Shown here: positions 45,817-56,234 of the stretch, in pieces
How positions within the stretch are numbered: position 1 is the stretch's first letter
Layout of the letters: each line of letters starts with the position of its first letter
Source: Thiorhodovibrio litoralis
Lineage (GTDB): Bacteria; Pseudomonadota; Gammaproteobacteria; Chromatiales; Chromatiaceae
Direction of reading: 5' to 3'
Length of the DNA stretch: 64,000 nt
Assembly (NCBI RefSeq): GCF_033954455.1
Contig: NZ_CP121473.1
Span: 3,396,501 to 3,460,500 of the forward strand
Program-made: the position numbers and the translations under genes
The notes under the pieces: generated by a model
Seen by the model: the letters and a program-made list of their open reading frames with translations, nothing else
What the model was told of the DNA's origin: nothing
Databases searched by the model: none

Positions 45817-48008
45817 TTGTTTCCTCATGGGGTGACGCCCATCACCGACGTGTTAGCGTTTAGCAAAGACAACGGTCGGGTGACCTATTTCAATGGCAGC
45901 ATGCCGGTCTTTATCCATGACGAAGACGACATCGCCTCCTTTCGCATGATCACCGCGCAGTTCTGCATCAATGGCAATGCCACCCAAGCGCAGATCATAC
46001 GTGCTTTTGGCGTGTCGAAGATCAGCCTCAAGCGGGCGGTCAAGCGCTATCGTAGCGAAGGGCCTAAGGGGTTCTACCAACCGCAGAAGCGCCGCGGACC
46101 GGCGGTGTTAACACCGGCGGTACTGGCCGAAGCCCAGCAGCTGCTCGACGAAGGTCTCGAACCCTCGCAGGTGGCTGAGCGCTTAGGCGTCAAGCCCGAC
46201 ACCTTCTCCAAAGCCATCCGCGCGGGACGCCTGCACCGAGCAGAAAAAAAAACACTGCTACAACCACAGCGCTATGCAGCAAAAGCGCGCGCTCCAGCGC
46301 TGACCAAGCCGCCCCGATGGGCATGGGGGCAAGCGATGTCGAGGGCCGCCTCGCCGCCAGCTTCGGCGAGCTCGACGCGGTAGCACCGGACTTTGCCCCG
46401 GCGCTCGACGTGCCCAATGGCGGGCTGCTCTGTGCGTTGCCGGCCTTTCTGGCGGTGGGGCTGCTCGATCATCTCGAGGGCCATTTGGAGTTGCCCAAAG
46501 GCTACTACGGCCTCGATAGCCTGTTGCTGCTGCTTGGCTTCATGGCCTTGGCCCGGCTGCCCTTCATCGAATCCTTGCGCTACAGCGCGCCGGGTGAATG
46601 GGGCAAACTGCTGGGATTGGATCGGATTCCGGAGGTGCGCACTCTGCGCACCAAGATTCAGCTGTTATCCCAGGGCGATGGCCCGGCTCAGTGGAGTGCG
46701 GCGCTGTGCGAGCAATGGATGGCCGACGCACCGGATCAAGCCGGCGTGCTCTATATCGACGGCCATGTGCGCGTCTACCATGGCGGCCAAACGAAACTGC
46801 CACGTCACTATGTCGCCCGCGAGCGGCTGTGCCTGCGTGCCACCACCGACTATTGGGTCAATGCCATGGACGGCCAGCCCTTCTTTGTCGTCAATCAGGT
46901 GGTCGATCCGGGGCTAATCCAGGTCATCGAGCAGGAGATTGTCCCGCATCTGCAACAGGCGCTGCCGGATCAGATCACCGCCGCGCCGCCCGGCGCCGAT
47001 CCGCTACGCCATCGCTTCACCCTGGTCTTCGACCGCGAAGGCTATTCACCGGACTTCTTCAAACGGATGAAAGCGCTGCGCATTGCCTGTTTGACCTATC
47101 ACAAATTCCCCGGCGCCCCCTGGCCCGAGGATGAATTTGCCGCCACTCGGGTGCGTTTGGCCAGCGGTGAGTGGGTGACCATGGATCTGGCCGAGCGGGG
47201 CACGCGCCTGAGCAATGATCTGTGGGTGCGAGAGCTGCGCAAACTGACCGAACGCGGCCATCAGACCGCGATTCTCAGCACCGACTATCGCAGCGACGGC
47301 GCTCCACTGGCGGCAGCCATGTTCGCGCGCTGGTCGCAGGAAAACTTCTTCAAGTATGCCCGCCAACACTTCTCCCTGGATCGCCTGGTGGACTATCGTA
47401 CCGAGGACATTTCCGACCCCCTACGGGTGGTCAACCCTGACTACCGCCAGCTCGACGCCCAGGTCCGCTCAGCCACCGGCAAGCTCACCCGGCGTCTGGC
47501 GCGCTTCGGGGAGATGACGCTCGATGAGACCATCGAGCCTGAGCATGTCGAGCCCTTTGTGCGCAAGAAGGCGGCACTGCAGGAGGAGATCGAAACGCTG
47601 CAACAGGACCTCAAGACGCTCAAGGCGCAGCGCAAGGAGACCCCACAGCACATCACTGTCGAGGAGTTACCCGAAGAAGCGCGCTTTCGCCAGCTCTCCA
47701 CCCACAGCAAGCAACTCATCGATACGGTGAAGATGATTGCCTACCGCGCTGAGACGGCGATGGCCAATAGCCTACGCGAGCATTTGACGCGCCCCGATGA
47801 GGCGCGCGCCTTGCTGCGCGCGCTCTATACCACTGCAGCCGATCTGCTCCCCGATCCCGAGACGGGCACATTGACAGTACGGCTGCATCATTCGGCCAAC
47901 GCGGCGAATGATCGGGTGATCGCAAAACTCTGCGAGGAGCTCAATGAGACTGCGACGGTTTTTCCGCGCACCAATCTGCGCTTGGTGCTGAAATTGGGTT
48001 CAATGTAA
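45817..48008 (+). CDS. Large DDE transposase in two frames (-1 at A9)
   Basis: The N-terminal frame (from about 45817, TTG; GTG 45832 is an alternative) encodes two HTH-like domains: RMITAQFCINGNATQAQIIRAFGVSKISLKRAVKRY and ALLDEG-type EPSQVAERLGVKPDTFSKAIRAGRL. It stops at 46383. A -1 shift at the run of nine A (46244-46252) enters the second frame, which runs to 48008. That frame contains LYIDGHVRVYHG (Asp), VFDREGYSPDFF (Asp), WSQENFFKYARQH (Glu) and a late coiled coil. Together this gives about 730 residues. It should mobilise the surrounding 6.5-kb element. Confidence 0.8.
46244..46252 (+). other. A9 slippery tract between the transposase frames
   Basis: Nine A in the context G-AAA-AAA-AAA-C give an A-AAA-AAA heptamer in the zero frame. 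This is suited to -1 ribosomal frameshifting or transcriptional slippage. The -1 frame is open and carries the DDE domain. Single-base loss by mutation is the alternative. Confidence 0.6.
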
Positions 48009-48015
48009 ATTCCCT

Positions 48016-48031
48016 GAGATCAGGTCATCTG
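48016..48031 (+). repeat. Right terminal inverted repeat
   Basis: GAGATCAGGTCATCTG, exact inverse of 41521-41536; followed outside by the second ACCTT copy (48032-48036). Confidence 0.92.
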
Positions 48032-49672
<1,641 letters not shown>

Positions 49673-50145
49673 TTTGGGTCAATCGTTCGCTTCGCTGAAA
49701 CCGATTGCGGTTGTCAGGTTCGGCGATCCCTTCACGGGCGGCCCACTCAACTGGGTCGGATCGGTTCACATGCACCGAAAATGGGGTTTATGCACCAGTG
49801 CTGCGATCCCTGTTCGGTGCCCCAATTCGACCCGGACACCTTCAGCCAAGGTCAGTCTCAGGGACATGCCTGGATCAGCGGTGGAATTGGTCCCCATGAG
49901 CGTGAACTGCTCAGCCAGCACTTGGGGCAGGGCATGCTTCCTAGTTACGCATTGTTTTCTTCGCAAGCCGGGCGCTGTGCTTATCCGGGAACATCAAGAG
50001 CTGGCATGCGGCTTGCTTGACCAAGCCCAAGGGCCAAAACTGAGTTGATTGCCGAGTGCGGGCCGCGCCTGTTTGTCCGTATTCATGGCCTTGGCCTTGG
50101 TCCTATAAGGCGTATGGCGTCGTAACTCAACAAGTGAGGTGAAAC
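49673..50145. other. No recognisable gene
   Basis: About 470 bases lie upstream of the katG fragment. Short ORFs on both strands overlap and lack motifs. The break in katG suggests this is deletion or insertion debris. The last 30 bases carry the ribosome-binding site of the CsbD-like gene. Confidence 0.4.
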
Positions 50146-50340
50146 ATGAATTGGGATGAAGTCAAGGGTAAATGGACTGAAATGAAAGGGCATGTGAAGG
50201 ATCGCTGGGCCGACCTGACCGACGACGACCTTTTGGCCGTCGAGGGCGAGCGAGACAAGCTCGTCGGGAAGATCCAACACCGTTACGGCGTGACCAAGGA
50301 AGAGGCGGAGCGCCAAGTCGAGGAATATGAAAAAAGCTGA
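50146..50340 (+). CDS. CsbD-like stress response protein
   Basis: This 64-residue protein reads MNWDEVKGKWTEMKGHVKDRW, then LTDDDLLAVEGERDKLVGKIQHRYGVTKEEAERQVEEYE, a full CsbD domain. Members are small, highly charged, helical proteins induced by general stress; their biochemical role is unknown. GAGGTGA precedes the ATG. It opens a cluster of envelope and stress genes. Confidence 0.93.
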   Translation: MNWDEVKGKWTEMKGHVKDRWADLTDDDLLAVEGERDKLVGKIQHRYGVTKEEAERQVEEYEKS

Positions 50341-50408
50341 ATGTGTCGGCGGGCGTTGCGGCGTCCGCCGTCACGCTCGTCGCGGACAACGAACCTCATC
50401 TGAATATG

Positions 50409-50570
50409 GAGGTCAGGCGAGCGCTCGCGCGTTGGCGATGGGTTTCGGTCGGTTCGGTGTTTGCCGTCGTGCTTTGGTTGGCGGCATCCACGCTCTTCTC
50501 GTTTTATGTCTCCCAATTCGGCACCTACAACGCGACCTACGGGTCAATTGGCGCTGTCATCGGCCTGAAG
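50409..50570 (+). pseudogene. YihY/BrkB membrane protein fragment
   Basis: This frame reads WRWVSVGSVFAVVLWLAAST and continues LFSFYVSQFGTYNATYGSIGAVIGL, a conserved internal block of the YihY/BrkB (UPF0761) membrane family. Only about 54 of roughly 280 or more residues are present. Both flanks are lost, and the frame then runs out of register into the next gene. It is a deletion remnant between csbD and the TrkA-C gene. Confidence 0.72.
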
Positions 50571-50586
50571 GATTCGGAGGTGCGTC

Positions 50587-51369
50587 TTGATCGCCATCTT
50601 GTCCCTGCTGTTGGTTGTCACCCTGTCGATTCTCATCACCCGCATTGCCGCCATCGCGTTGCGTCATACCGGGCTTGCGCGTCAGAGCGCCCGGTTCCAG
50701 GCTCGGTCGGCCTTTTCCGGGGCGGGCTTTACCACCACCGAGTCGGAACAGGTGGTCAACCATCCCGTGCGTCGCCGCATCGTGCTGACCCTCATGCTGC
50801 TCGGCAACGCCGGGATCGTCACCGCCGTGTCTTCCTTGATGCTGGCTTTCGTCGGGGGCGGAGATGCCGAGGGCATGGCCTTGTGGATCAAGGTGGTCTT
50901 GTTGGTTACTGGTCTGGTGTTGCTCTGGGCTTTTGCCTCCAGTCAGTGGGTCGATCGACTGTTGTCAGGTATCGTCGATCGGGCGCTGAGGCGCTTCACC
51001 CATATCGATGTTTCCGACTACGAAGGTCTGTTGCATCTGGCCGGCGACTACAAGATCGTCGAGCTTGCCGTCGAGGATGGTAGCTGGCTCGATGGCCAGC
51101 CGCTGCGCGCGTTGCGTCCGGCTGAGGAAGGCATACTGGTGCTCGGGCTCGCCAAGTTCAACGGCGAATGGTTTGGCACGCCGGGAGGCGACACCGTGGC
51201 ACAGAGTGGGGACCAGTTGATCGTTTATGGTCGTACGGAGACGATTCGCAAACTGGAGGCGCGGCGTGCCGGTGACGACTGGGCGCACGCCGAGGCGGTC
51301 GACGAGCAGCGCCGCATTGCCGGCGCCGAGCGCAGGGATGCCGAGCACGACGGGGCGGAAACAAGATGA
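50587..51369 (+). CDS. Membrane protein with TrkA-C domain
   Basis: Translation starts at TTG 50587 with GGAGGTG close upstream, giving 260 residues. Three hydrophobic segments (MIAILSLLLVVTLSILITRIAAIAL; IVLTLMLLGNAGIVTAVSSLML; IKVVLLVTGLVLLWAFASS) surround a conserved RFQARSAFSGAGFTTTESEQVVNHPVRRR loop. A C-terminal RCK/TrkA-C domain follows (VEDGSWLDGQPLRALRPAEEGILVLGL, GDQLIVYGRTETI). It probably senses a ligand or ions at the inner membrane; the transport role is uncertain. Confidence 0.82.
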   Translation: MIAILSLLLVVTLSILITRIAAIALRHTGLARQSARFQARSAFSGAGFTTTESEQVVNHPVRRRIVLTLMLLGNAGIVTAVSSLMLAFVGGGDAEGMALWIKVVLLVTGLVLLWAFASSQWVDRLLSGIVDRALRRFTHIDVSDYEGLLHLAGDYKIVELAVEDGSWLDGQPLRALRPAEEGILVLGLAKFNGEWFGTPGGDTVAQSGDQLIVYGRTETIRKLEARRAGDDWAHAEAVDEQRRIAGAERRDAEHDGAETR

Positions 51370-51455
51370 GGAACCTACAAGGACGAAATCGACGTCGACG
51401 ACCTGGGTCATAAGGGGCTGAAGCGGCACGCGCGCTCAGACGAGCACACGGAGTC

Positions 51456-51617
51456 ATGGAGGGCGACGCGGAACGGCGCATTCTCGCGTCCATCGTCCCG
51501 CAACTCTTCGTGGCCGATAGCGTGCGCTTCGCCGAAACGGTCGCTCGCCGCGTCTATCGCGACCACGCGCTCTTCAAGAAGGATCATGCGCTGGGGGCCT
51601 TTCAGTTCACCCACTGA
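51456..51617 (+). CDS. Short hypothetical ORF, 53 aa
   Basis: ATG 51456 opens MEGDAERRILASIVPQLFVA and continues to AFQFTH and a stop. The composition is protein-like, but there is no good ribosome-binding site and no family I recognise. It may be the 3' end of a lost gene. The rest of the 319-base gap 51370-51688 shows nothing I can support. Confidence 0.25.
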   Translation: MEGDAERRILASIVPQLFVADSVRFAETVARRVYRDHALFKKDHALGAFQFTH

Positions 51618-51688
51618 TCGGGTCGGCTATACGGGGCGCCAACGATCATGATCGACCCATCCGTGTCTCCATTCCGTCTCCTGACGTC

Positions 51689-52972
51689 TCAGAGGAACGG
51701 TGTCAACAGACGGGATCCACGGATTTTGATCCAGTCCAGTCTGGATTCTGGTCGCAGATCCTGAGGCCGTAGTTCCGTGGCGTTTTCCAGATCGGCGAGG
51801 AAATGCTGTTCGAGACACTGGGCAATGGTTTCGTCGCGGATGATCAGGGCAACCTCGTCATTGAGGGTCATCGAGCGATTGTCGATGTTGAAGGTGCCGA
51901 CGGTCGCCCAGCAGGCGTCGGCGACGAAGGTCTTGGCGTGCATCATCCCCGGCTGGTAGGCGTAGATGCGCACGCCGGCATCCATGAGTTGTCGATAGAT
52001 GGCGCGTCCAGCGTGCCAGACCAGGGGTTGATTGGTGTTACGCCCCGGCGTCAGGACACGCACGTCGACCCCTCTGTCCACCGCGTTCATCAAGAGCCAG
52101 CGCATGCCGTGGGTCGGTACGAAATAGGCGTTGGCGATGTAGATGCGCTCGCGCGCTGAGGTAATCGCCAGAAAGAAGAAGCGTTCGGCGTTGGTGCTGC
52201 CCAGCGACGGTGAGCAGGCCATGATGCCTGCGGCCTGAGGTTCGTCCACGGGTGGCATGCGGTCGAAAGGGGAGATAGTGTTGCCGATCAAAAGATCGCC
52301 GGTTGCCTCCGCCCAGTTGTTGGAAAAGGCGACCTGCAACTGCATCGCCGCGGGTCCGGCGATCCGCACATTGGTATCCCGCCACTGGTCTTGCGCGCGT
52401 CCGTTGCCGAGCCATTGATCGGCGATCCCGAAGCCGCCGGTGAAGCCGATGCGGCCGTCGATGACGATGGCGCGCATGTGCATGCGCTGTTGGAACTTGT
52501 ACGCCTCCTTGAGTCGCAGGGGTCGGTAGATGGCGACCTCCGCGCCGGCGGCGATCAGGCGTTTCCGATAGCTCCTAGGCATCTGTACGGCGCCGATAGC
52601 ATCGAGCAGCACCAACACCTGGACGCCCGCCTGGGCGCGCTCGCTGAGGGCGCGCAGCAGCGTGTCGGCGACCTGGCCGGGATTGACCTCGTAGACGTGC
52701 ACGCAGATGACGTGTTTGGAGTCCTTGATCGCGTCCCAGATGCGCGGAAAGGTCTGGTCGCCGTTGAACAACACCTCGATCTCGTTGCCCCCGACGACCT
52801 GGACGGACGTCAGCAGGCCGAGGTGGATGTTGAACTTGTCCTCGCGCGCGTCGAGGACATCCTGCTCGCCGCCGAGCGTGCGCATGCGTCGGATGGCGGT
52901 TGTGCGCGTCAGATAAGCGAGCAGCATGCCGAGTAAGGCCGCCAGGAACAGAAGGCCGAGGATGGTCAGCAT
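51689..52972 (-). CDS. Phospholipase D-like / cardiolipin synthase family protein
   Basis: The 427-residue protein starts with a membrane anchor (MLTILGLLFLAALLGMLLAYLT) and has two PLD domains. The second HKD site is intact: MMHAKTFVADACWATVGTFNIDNRS. The first reads HMRAIVIDGRIGFTGGFG, with Arg in place of the usual Lys of HxK. Such enzymes join phosphatidyl groups to make cardiolipin or act on other phosphodiesters. A copy of the 3' end of a paralogue lies at 60551. The next gene upstream, TM2, is on the same strand. Confidence 0.85.
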   Translation of the reverse strand: MLTILGLLFLAALLGMLLAYLTRTTAIRRMRTLGGEQDVLDAREDKFNIHLGLLTSVQVVGGNEIEVLFNGDQTFPRIWDAIKDSKHVICVHVYEVNPGQVADTLLRALSERAQAGVQVLVLLDAIGAVQMPRSYRKRLIAAGAEVAIYRPLRLKEAYKFQQRMHMRAIVIDGRIGFTGGFGIADQWLGNGRAQDQWRDTNVRIAGPAAMQLQVAFSNNWAEATGDLLIGNTISPFDRMPPVDEPQAAGIMACSPSLGSTNAERFFFLAITSARERIYIANAYFVPTHGMRWLLMNAVDRGVDVRVLTPGRNTNQPLVWHAGRAIYRQLMDAGVRIYAYQPGMMHAKTFVADACWATVGTFNIDNRSMTLNDEVALIIRDETIAQCLEQHFLADLENATELRPQDLRPESRLDWIKIRGSRLLTPFL

Positions 52973-53012
52973 GGCGCAAGCCTCGGTGTCGCGGAATCGA
53001 AGGGGCCGTCAA

Positions 53013-53420
53013 TCACGGTCGGGCATGCGTGTTGACGGCGTCGATTTGCTCGTTGAGGGTCCAGTAGTCATAGAGGTAGCCGACCAGGAAGAGTCCGCCG
53101 GTGAGCAGCCAGAGGAGTCCGGTGACCCATTTGCCGAGATAGAAGCGGTGCACGCCGAACAGGCCGAGGAAGGTCAGCAGGATCCAGCTCAGGTTGTAGC
53201 CTTTGGGGCCGCCGACGAAGCGTCGGTCCGCTTGACGGTTCATGCTCGGTATTAGGAAGAGGTCGATGATCCAACCGATGAACAGCAGCCCCAAGGTCAG
53301 GAACCAGAGGGTGCCCGTCACCGGTTTGCCGAAGTAGAACCGATGGGCGCCGAGGAATCCGAAGATCCACAGCAGATACCCCATGAACGTCGAGTGAGTG
53401 TCGTCGGTGCGCTCTAACAT
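53013..53420 (-). CDS. Protein with two TM2 domains
   Basis: The 135-residue protein has two tandem TM2 units: GYLLWIFGFLGAHRFYFGKPVTGTLWFLTLGLLFIGWIIDLFLIP and LSWILLTFLGLFGVHRFYLGKWVTGLLWLLTGGLFLVGYLYDYW. Each holds the (G)xHRFYxGK hairpin and a terminal D. Single-TM2 proteins are common; two in one chain is less usual. The function is unknown. It is encoded 40 bases upstream of the phospholipase D-like gene on the same strand. Confidence 0.85.
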   Translation of the reverse strand: MLERTDDTHSTFMGYLLWIFGFLGAHRFYFGKPVTGTLWFLTLGLLFIGWIIDLFLIPSMNRQADRRFVGGPKGYNLSWILLTFLGLFGVHRFYLGKWVTGLLWLLTGGLFLVGYLYDYWTLNEQIDAVNTHARP

Positions 53421-53549
53421 CGTCGTCTCCGTAGGTGATTGTTCCGAAGCAACGCGGCCACTGTGAAGTGCTCGACGCGCGCGGTGAAATGATCGTCGAG
53501 TCTATCGACCGCCTCCGGCCAAGGAAAGCGAAGCGAAGACCGGTAACCC

Positions 53550-53832
53550 TGAAGGCGTTGGGCGCTGGCTGGAATGCCAGACCGGTGCCGGCCGCGAGCC
53601 GTGAGGCAAAGCGCTCGGCGAAATCAGGGTGGGTGTTGAGTCCGCTGCCGACGGCCGTGCCGCCCTGCGCGAGCCTGAGCAGGCGTCGCTCGACGTCGTT
53701 CCAGCGCTCGGCGTCGGCGGCAATTTGGGCCGCCCAGCCCGATAGCTCCTGCCCGAGGGTGATGGGTACCGCATCCATCAGATGGGTGCGACCGGTTTTG
53801 ACGACCGAATCGAGCACCCACGCGCGGGTCTC
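53550..53832 (-). pseudogene. Fumarase class II (fumC-like) fragment
   Basis: The minus strand reads VVKTGRTHLMDAVPITLGQE, then SGWAAQI and LAQGGTAVGSGLNTHPDFAERFA, the well-conserved middle of class II fumarases/aspartases, for about 90 residues. Sequence on both sides is unrelated; after APNAF the frame loses similarity, and upstream of VVKTGRT there is no start or homology. The catalytic SSxMPxKxN loop is absent. It is an internal gene fragment. Confidence 0.85.
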
Positions 53833-53912
53833 GATTGCATGCTGGTGTGATTATCCCCTCAGCCCGGCCCGCCGCTAGCGGCGGCTGCAGATGGACCGGG
53901 AGCGCGCTGGGT

Positions 53913-54206
53913 TTAATGGAATTTGGACTTCGCGGACTTCAGTGCCTCGCCCAAGGCGTCGGCAGCGTGGCTGGCACCGTCACGGATGTCCTGCCAGGCG
54001 TCTCCGCTCGAGTCGCGTAACTCCGAGAGCCGTGACGATGCATCGGCCTGTTTTTCCTTCAGCGTCGAGAGGTATTCGTCGTACTTTACCTTGGCATCGG
54101 CACTGGCGATCTTCGCTTTGGCCTCAAGCTCTTCGATCTCGGCGCTCCATTGGTCGAGCTTGGATTTCATCTGCTCCACATAGGCTTCTCGTTCTTGCTC
54201 ATTCAT
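53913..54206 (-). CDS. Small coiled-coil stress protein
   Basis: This 97-residue, highly charged, all-helical protein reads MNEQEREAYVEQMKSKLDQW, then EIEELEAKAKIASADAKVKYDEYLSTLKEKQADASSRL, with heptad-like spacing over most of its length. It resembles apolipoprotein- or LEA-like small stress proteins found with csbD-type genes. GGAG lies eight bases upstream of the ATG. No catalytic motif is visible. Confidence 0.7.
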   Translation of the reverse strand: MNEQEREAYVEQMKSKLDQWSAEIEELEAKAKIASADAKVKYDEYLSTLKEKQADASSRLSELRDSSGDAWQDIRDGASHAADALGEALKSAKSKFH

Positions 54207-54280
54207 TTGAATGCTCCGTTGTCATGGTTGGAAAAAGCAGTGAATGTCTTGCAAAGACCAAGCCAGCATCGCCGGGCTTC

Positions 54281-54361
54281 AGCAGGGGCCCCGATGCTGA
54301 TCAGGCGACGCCCGATGACGCCGGCGAAGGGTGCCTCGATACGCCGGTCGTCGAGATCTCG
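54281..54361 (-). pseudogene. Membrane-fusion (HlyD/RND adaptor) fragment
   Basis: About 27 codons read DLDDRRIEAPFAGVIGRRLI, then SIGAPA, the lipoyl-half motif of efflux-pump periplasmic adaptors (L..T.I.APF.G.VG...V..G). Surrounding sequence does not extend the similarity. It is a small leftover from a lost gene. Confidence 0.5.
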
Positions 54362-54503
54362 CTGGACGCATGCGGTCGCTTTGCCTTCCTTCTTGTGGGT
54401 GTTTTCAGTGAAGGAGTATTTGCCCCGGTGAAACAGCCGAGGCGGGTGAAATGCACCCAGGGAAGGGTGCGCACACGTGAAGAAATTTACTTCACCAAAA
54501 TGT

Positions 54504-54698
54504 TTAGGGGATAGGCGCCGCGTCCGGGTCTCCTTTGATCTCAACGTTGCCCTTCTCCACTTGGTCGTTGATGACATCAATGGCAGTGAATGTGCTCGCG
54601 GGCTTCCCGTTGGGCGCGACGGTGCTGCAACCCAAACTCAGACCGCCGAGGGTGACAAAAGCAAGCAATACCCAATAGAAAGGTGTTTTTCTCTTCAC
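54504..54698 (-). CDS. Small lipoprotein, 64 aa
   Basis: Translation begins at GTG 54698 with AAGGAG seven bases upstream. The peptide MKRKTPFYWVLLAFVTLGGL SLGCSTVAP has a lipoprotein signal with lipobox LSLGC. The mature part is about 40 residues, Pro/Asp-rich, with no known domain. It would be anchored in the envelope. The function is unknown. Confidence 0.65.
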   Translation of the reverse strand: MKRKTPFYWVLLAFVTLGGLSLGCSTVAPNGKPASTFTAIDVINDQVEKGNVEIKGDPDAAPIP

Positions 54699-54788
54699 GA
54701 GATACTCCTTTTTTCAACGGCTCGGAGGCGCCATGAATTCCGGTCCCACGGGGTCGATGACATGCTCGAGACGCCGATCGCGCGAATT

Positions 54789-55756
54789 TCACCTGCTCGG
54801 TCGAGCAGCGGGATCATCCTCGTCGCGACGCAACGACTCGGCCTCAATGAAGATGCGCTTGATCTCCGGGTGGTGTTCTCGGATGCTGCGTTCCAGCCGG
54901 TCCACCACGCCCATGATCGTCTCCGACGGCAGGCCGGAACGGAACCGGACATCGAGATTCAGCAGAACCTCATCGGGGCCAAGATGCATGGTCAGCGGCC
55001 GGCCAGCCTCGACCACGTCCGCGTCCGCGCGGGCGATCTGGCGAATGCTCTCGATCACCTCTGGATCGGCCGCTTCGCCGATCAGCAGGCTGCGGCTCTC
55101 GTAGGCAAGGAGGAGCGCGACGCCGGACAGGGTCACGCCAATCAGCATGGAGGCAACGCCATCCCAGACCGGATTGCCCGTGATCTCGGTGAGATAGACG
55201 CCGGCCAGGGCGAACAGCAGTCCCGCCAGCGCGGCGGAGTCCTCGAAGATCACGGTGACCGTGGTGGGGTCTTTGGCGGCGCGCAGCGCCTGCCAGAGAC
55301 GCTTGTCCTTGACCGTGGGTAGGAATTCCCGGAGCGCAATCGTCCAAGAGGTGCCCTCGGCAATCAGCGCGATGGCGATCACTCCATAGTTCCACATGAC
55401 ATTGCCGCGCTCCTCTGAGGCATGGCCGTGATATGGGTCAACCCCTCGAAGAAGGTCAGTCCACCGCCGATACCAAAGAGCGCGACGGCGACGATCAGGC
55501 TCCAGAAGTAGAGCTCCTTGCCATAGCCGAAGGGATGCGCCTGGTCCGGCTGGTGTCCGGAACGCTTCATGCCGTAGAGGAGCAGCCCCTCGTTGGCGGT
55601 ATCGACCAGCGAATGGATGCACTCCGAGAACATCGCTGAGCTGCCGGTGAATAGGGCCGCGATGCCCTTGGCGAGGGCGATCACGCCGTTTGCCGCCATG
55701 GCGCCGTAAACGGCGATGGGTGTTTCCTGTTTGTTCGCAACAGATGACGCGCTCAT
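54789..55756 (-). pseudogene. Cation diffusion facilitator transporter, frameshifted
   Basis: The start MSASSVANKQETPIAVYGAM (55756, GAGGGAAAG upstream) and the first helices with SSAMFSECIHSLVDTANEGLLLYG and HPFGYGKELYFWSL lie in one frame, which ends at 55379. The continuation lies in the next frame down to 54789: VMWNYGVIAIALIAEGTSWTIALREF, VTVIFEDSAALAGLLFALAGVYL and the cytoplasmic LNLDVRFRSGLPSETIMGVVDRLE domain. A single frameshift near 55400-55440 separates them. CDF proteins export divalent metals. It is either a recent pseudogene or a sequencing error. Confidence 0.82.
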
Positions 55757-56234
55757 TGTCTTTCCCTCGTGAGGTGTCGGTGGGGTGCGATCCTTTGATT
55801 CCAGAAAGCTTGGGCGAACCCGCAGGGTGATTGCTGGAGACGACCCGCCGAATCGCAATACGCAAATTTCGCTCCAGGAACTTGGTTTGGCGCAAAAGGC
55901 GGCAAGGACATCGGTTTTCGGTTGTACTAATTAGCCTTGCAGCGAGACGCCCACCTTCATGACTGTCGCCACCTTCGGACCAGATGGCGCCCCTTGTCGG
56001 TGGATTTGCCCCGGCCGGGGCTCAAAAGAACCGTCCGATCGCCCGTGGCTCAGGTACTGTCCCACCTGTTCCTTCAAACCGCCGGAATCAGCGCGCTTGG
56101 CCCATGACTTGCTGGCGTTCTGTGACTTGCTCGCTCGCGGCCAGCCGGCGCTTGGTTGTTCTCGCCGTGGTGGTGCGGAGCTGATCGCAGCGACCCCGTC
56201 CGCGAACTGAGCAGATGTTGTCTAGGAGACTACT
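55757..56234. other. Divergent intergenic region, no gene
   Basis: About 480 bases lie between the CDF gene and the MBL-rhodanese gene. Short ORFs on the plus strand overlap in several frames and show no family motif. Promoters for both directions are expected; I could not identify them with confidence. Confidence 0.4.

Larger units (their letters stand above)
41521..48031 (+). mobile_element. 6.5-kb composite transposable element inserted in katG
   Basis: The ends are CAGATGACCTGATCTC (41521-41536) and its perfect inverted complement GAGATCAGGTCATCTG (48016-48031). The flanking 5-bp target duplication is ACCTT at 41516-41520 and 48032-48036. The insertion interrupts katG eleven codons before its end. 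The right part encodes a large two-frame transposase that ends seven bases before the right repeat. The left part carries a four-gene unit (zinc-ribbon protein, DDE transposase, AAA ATPase, primase). That unit may be a second element inserted between the left end and the outer transposase, or true cargo. Confidence 0.9.

Noticed and set aside
41521..48031. CRISPR-associated transposon
   Set aside because: A DDE transposase and AAA ATPase are present, but there is no Cas effector, TniQ or repeat-spacer array.
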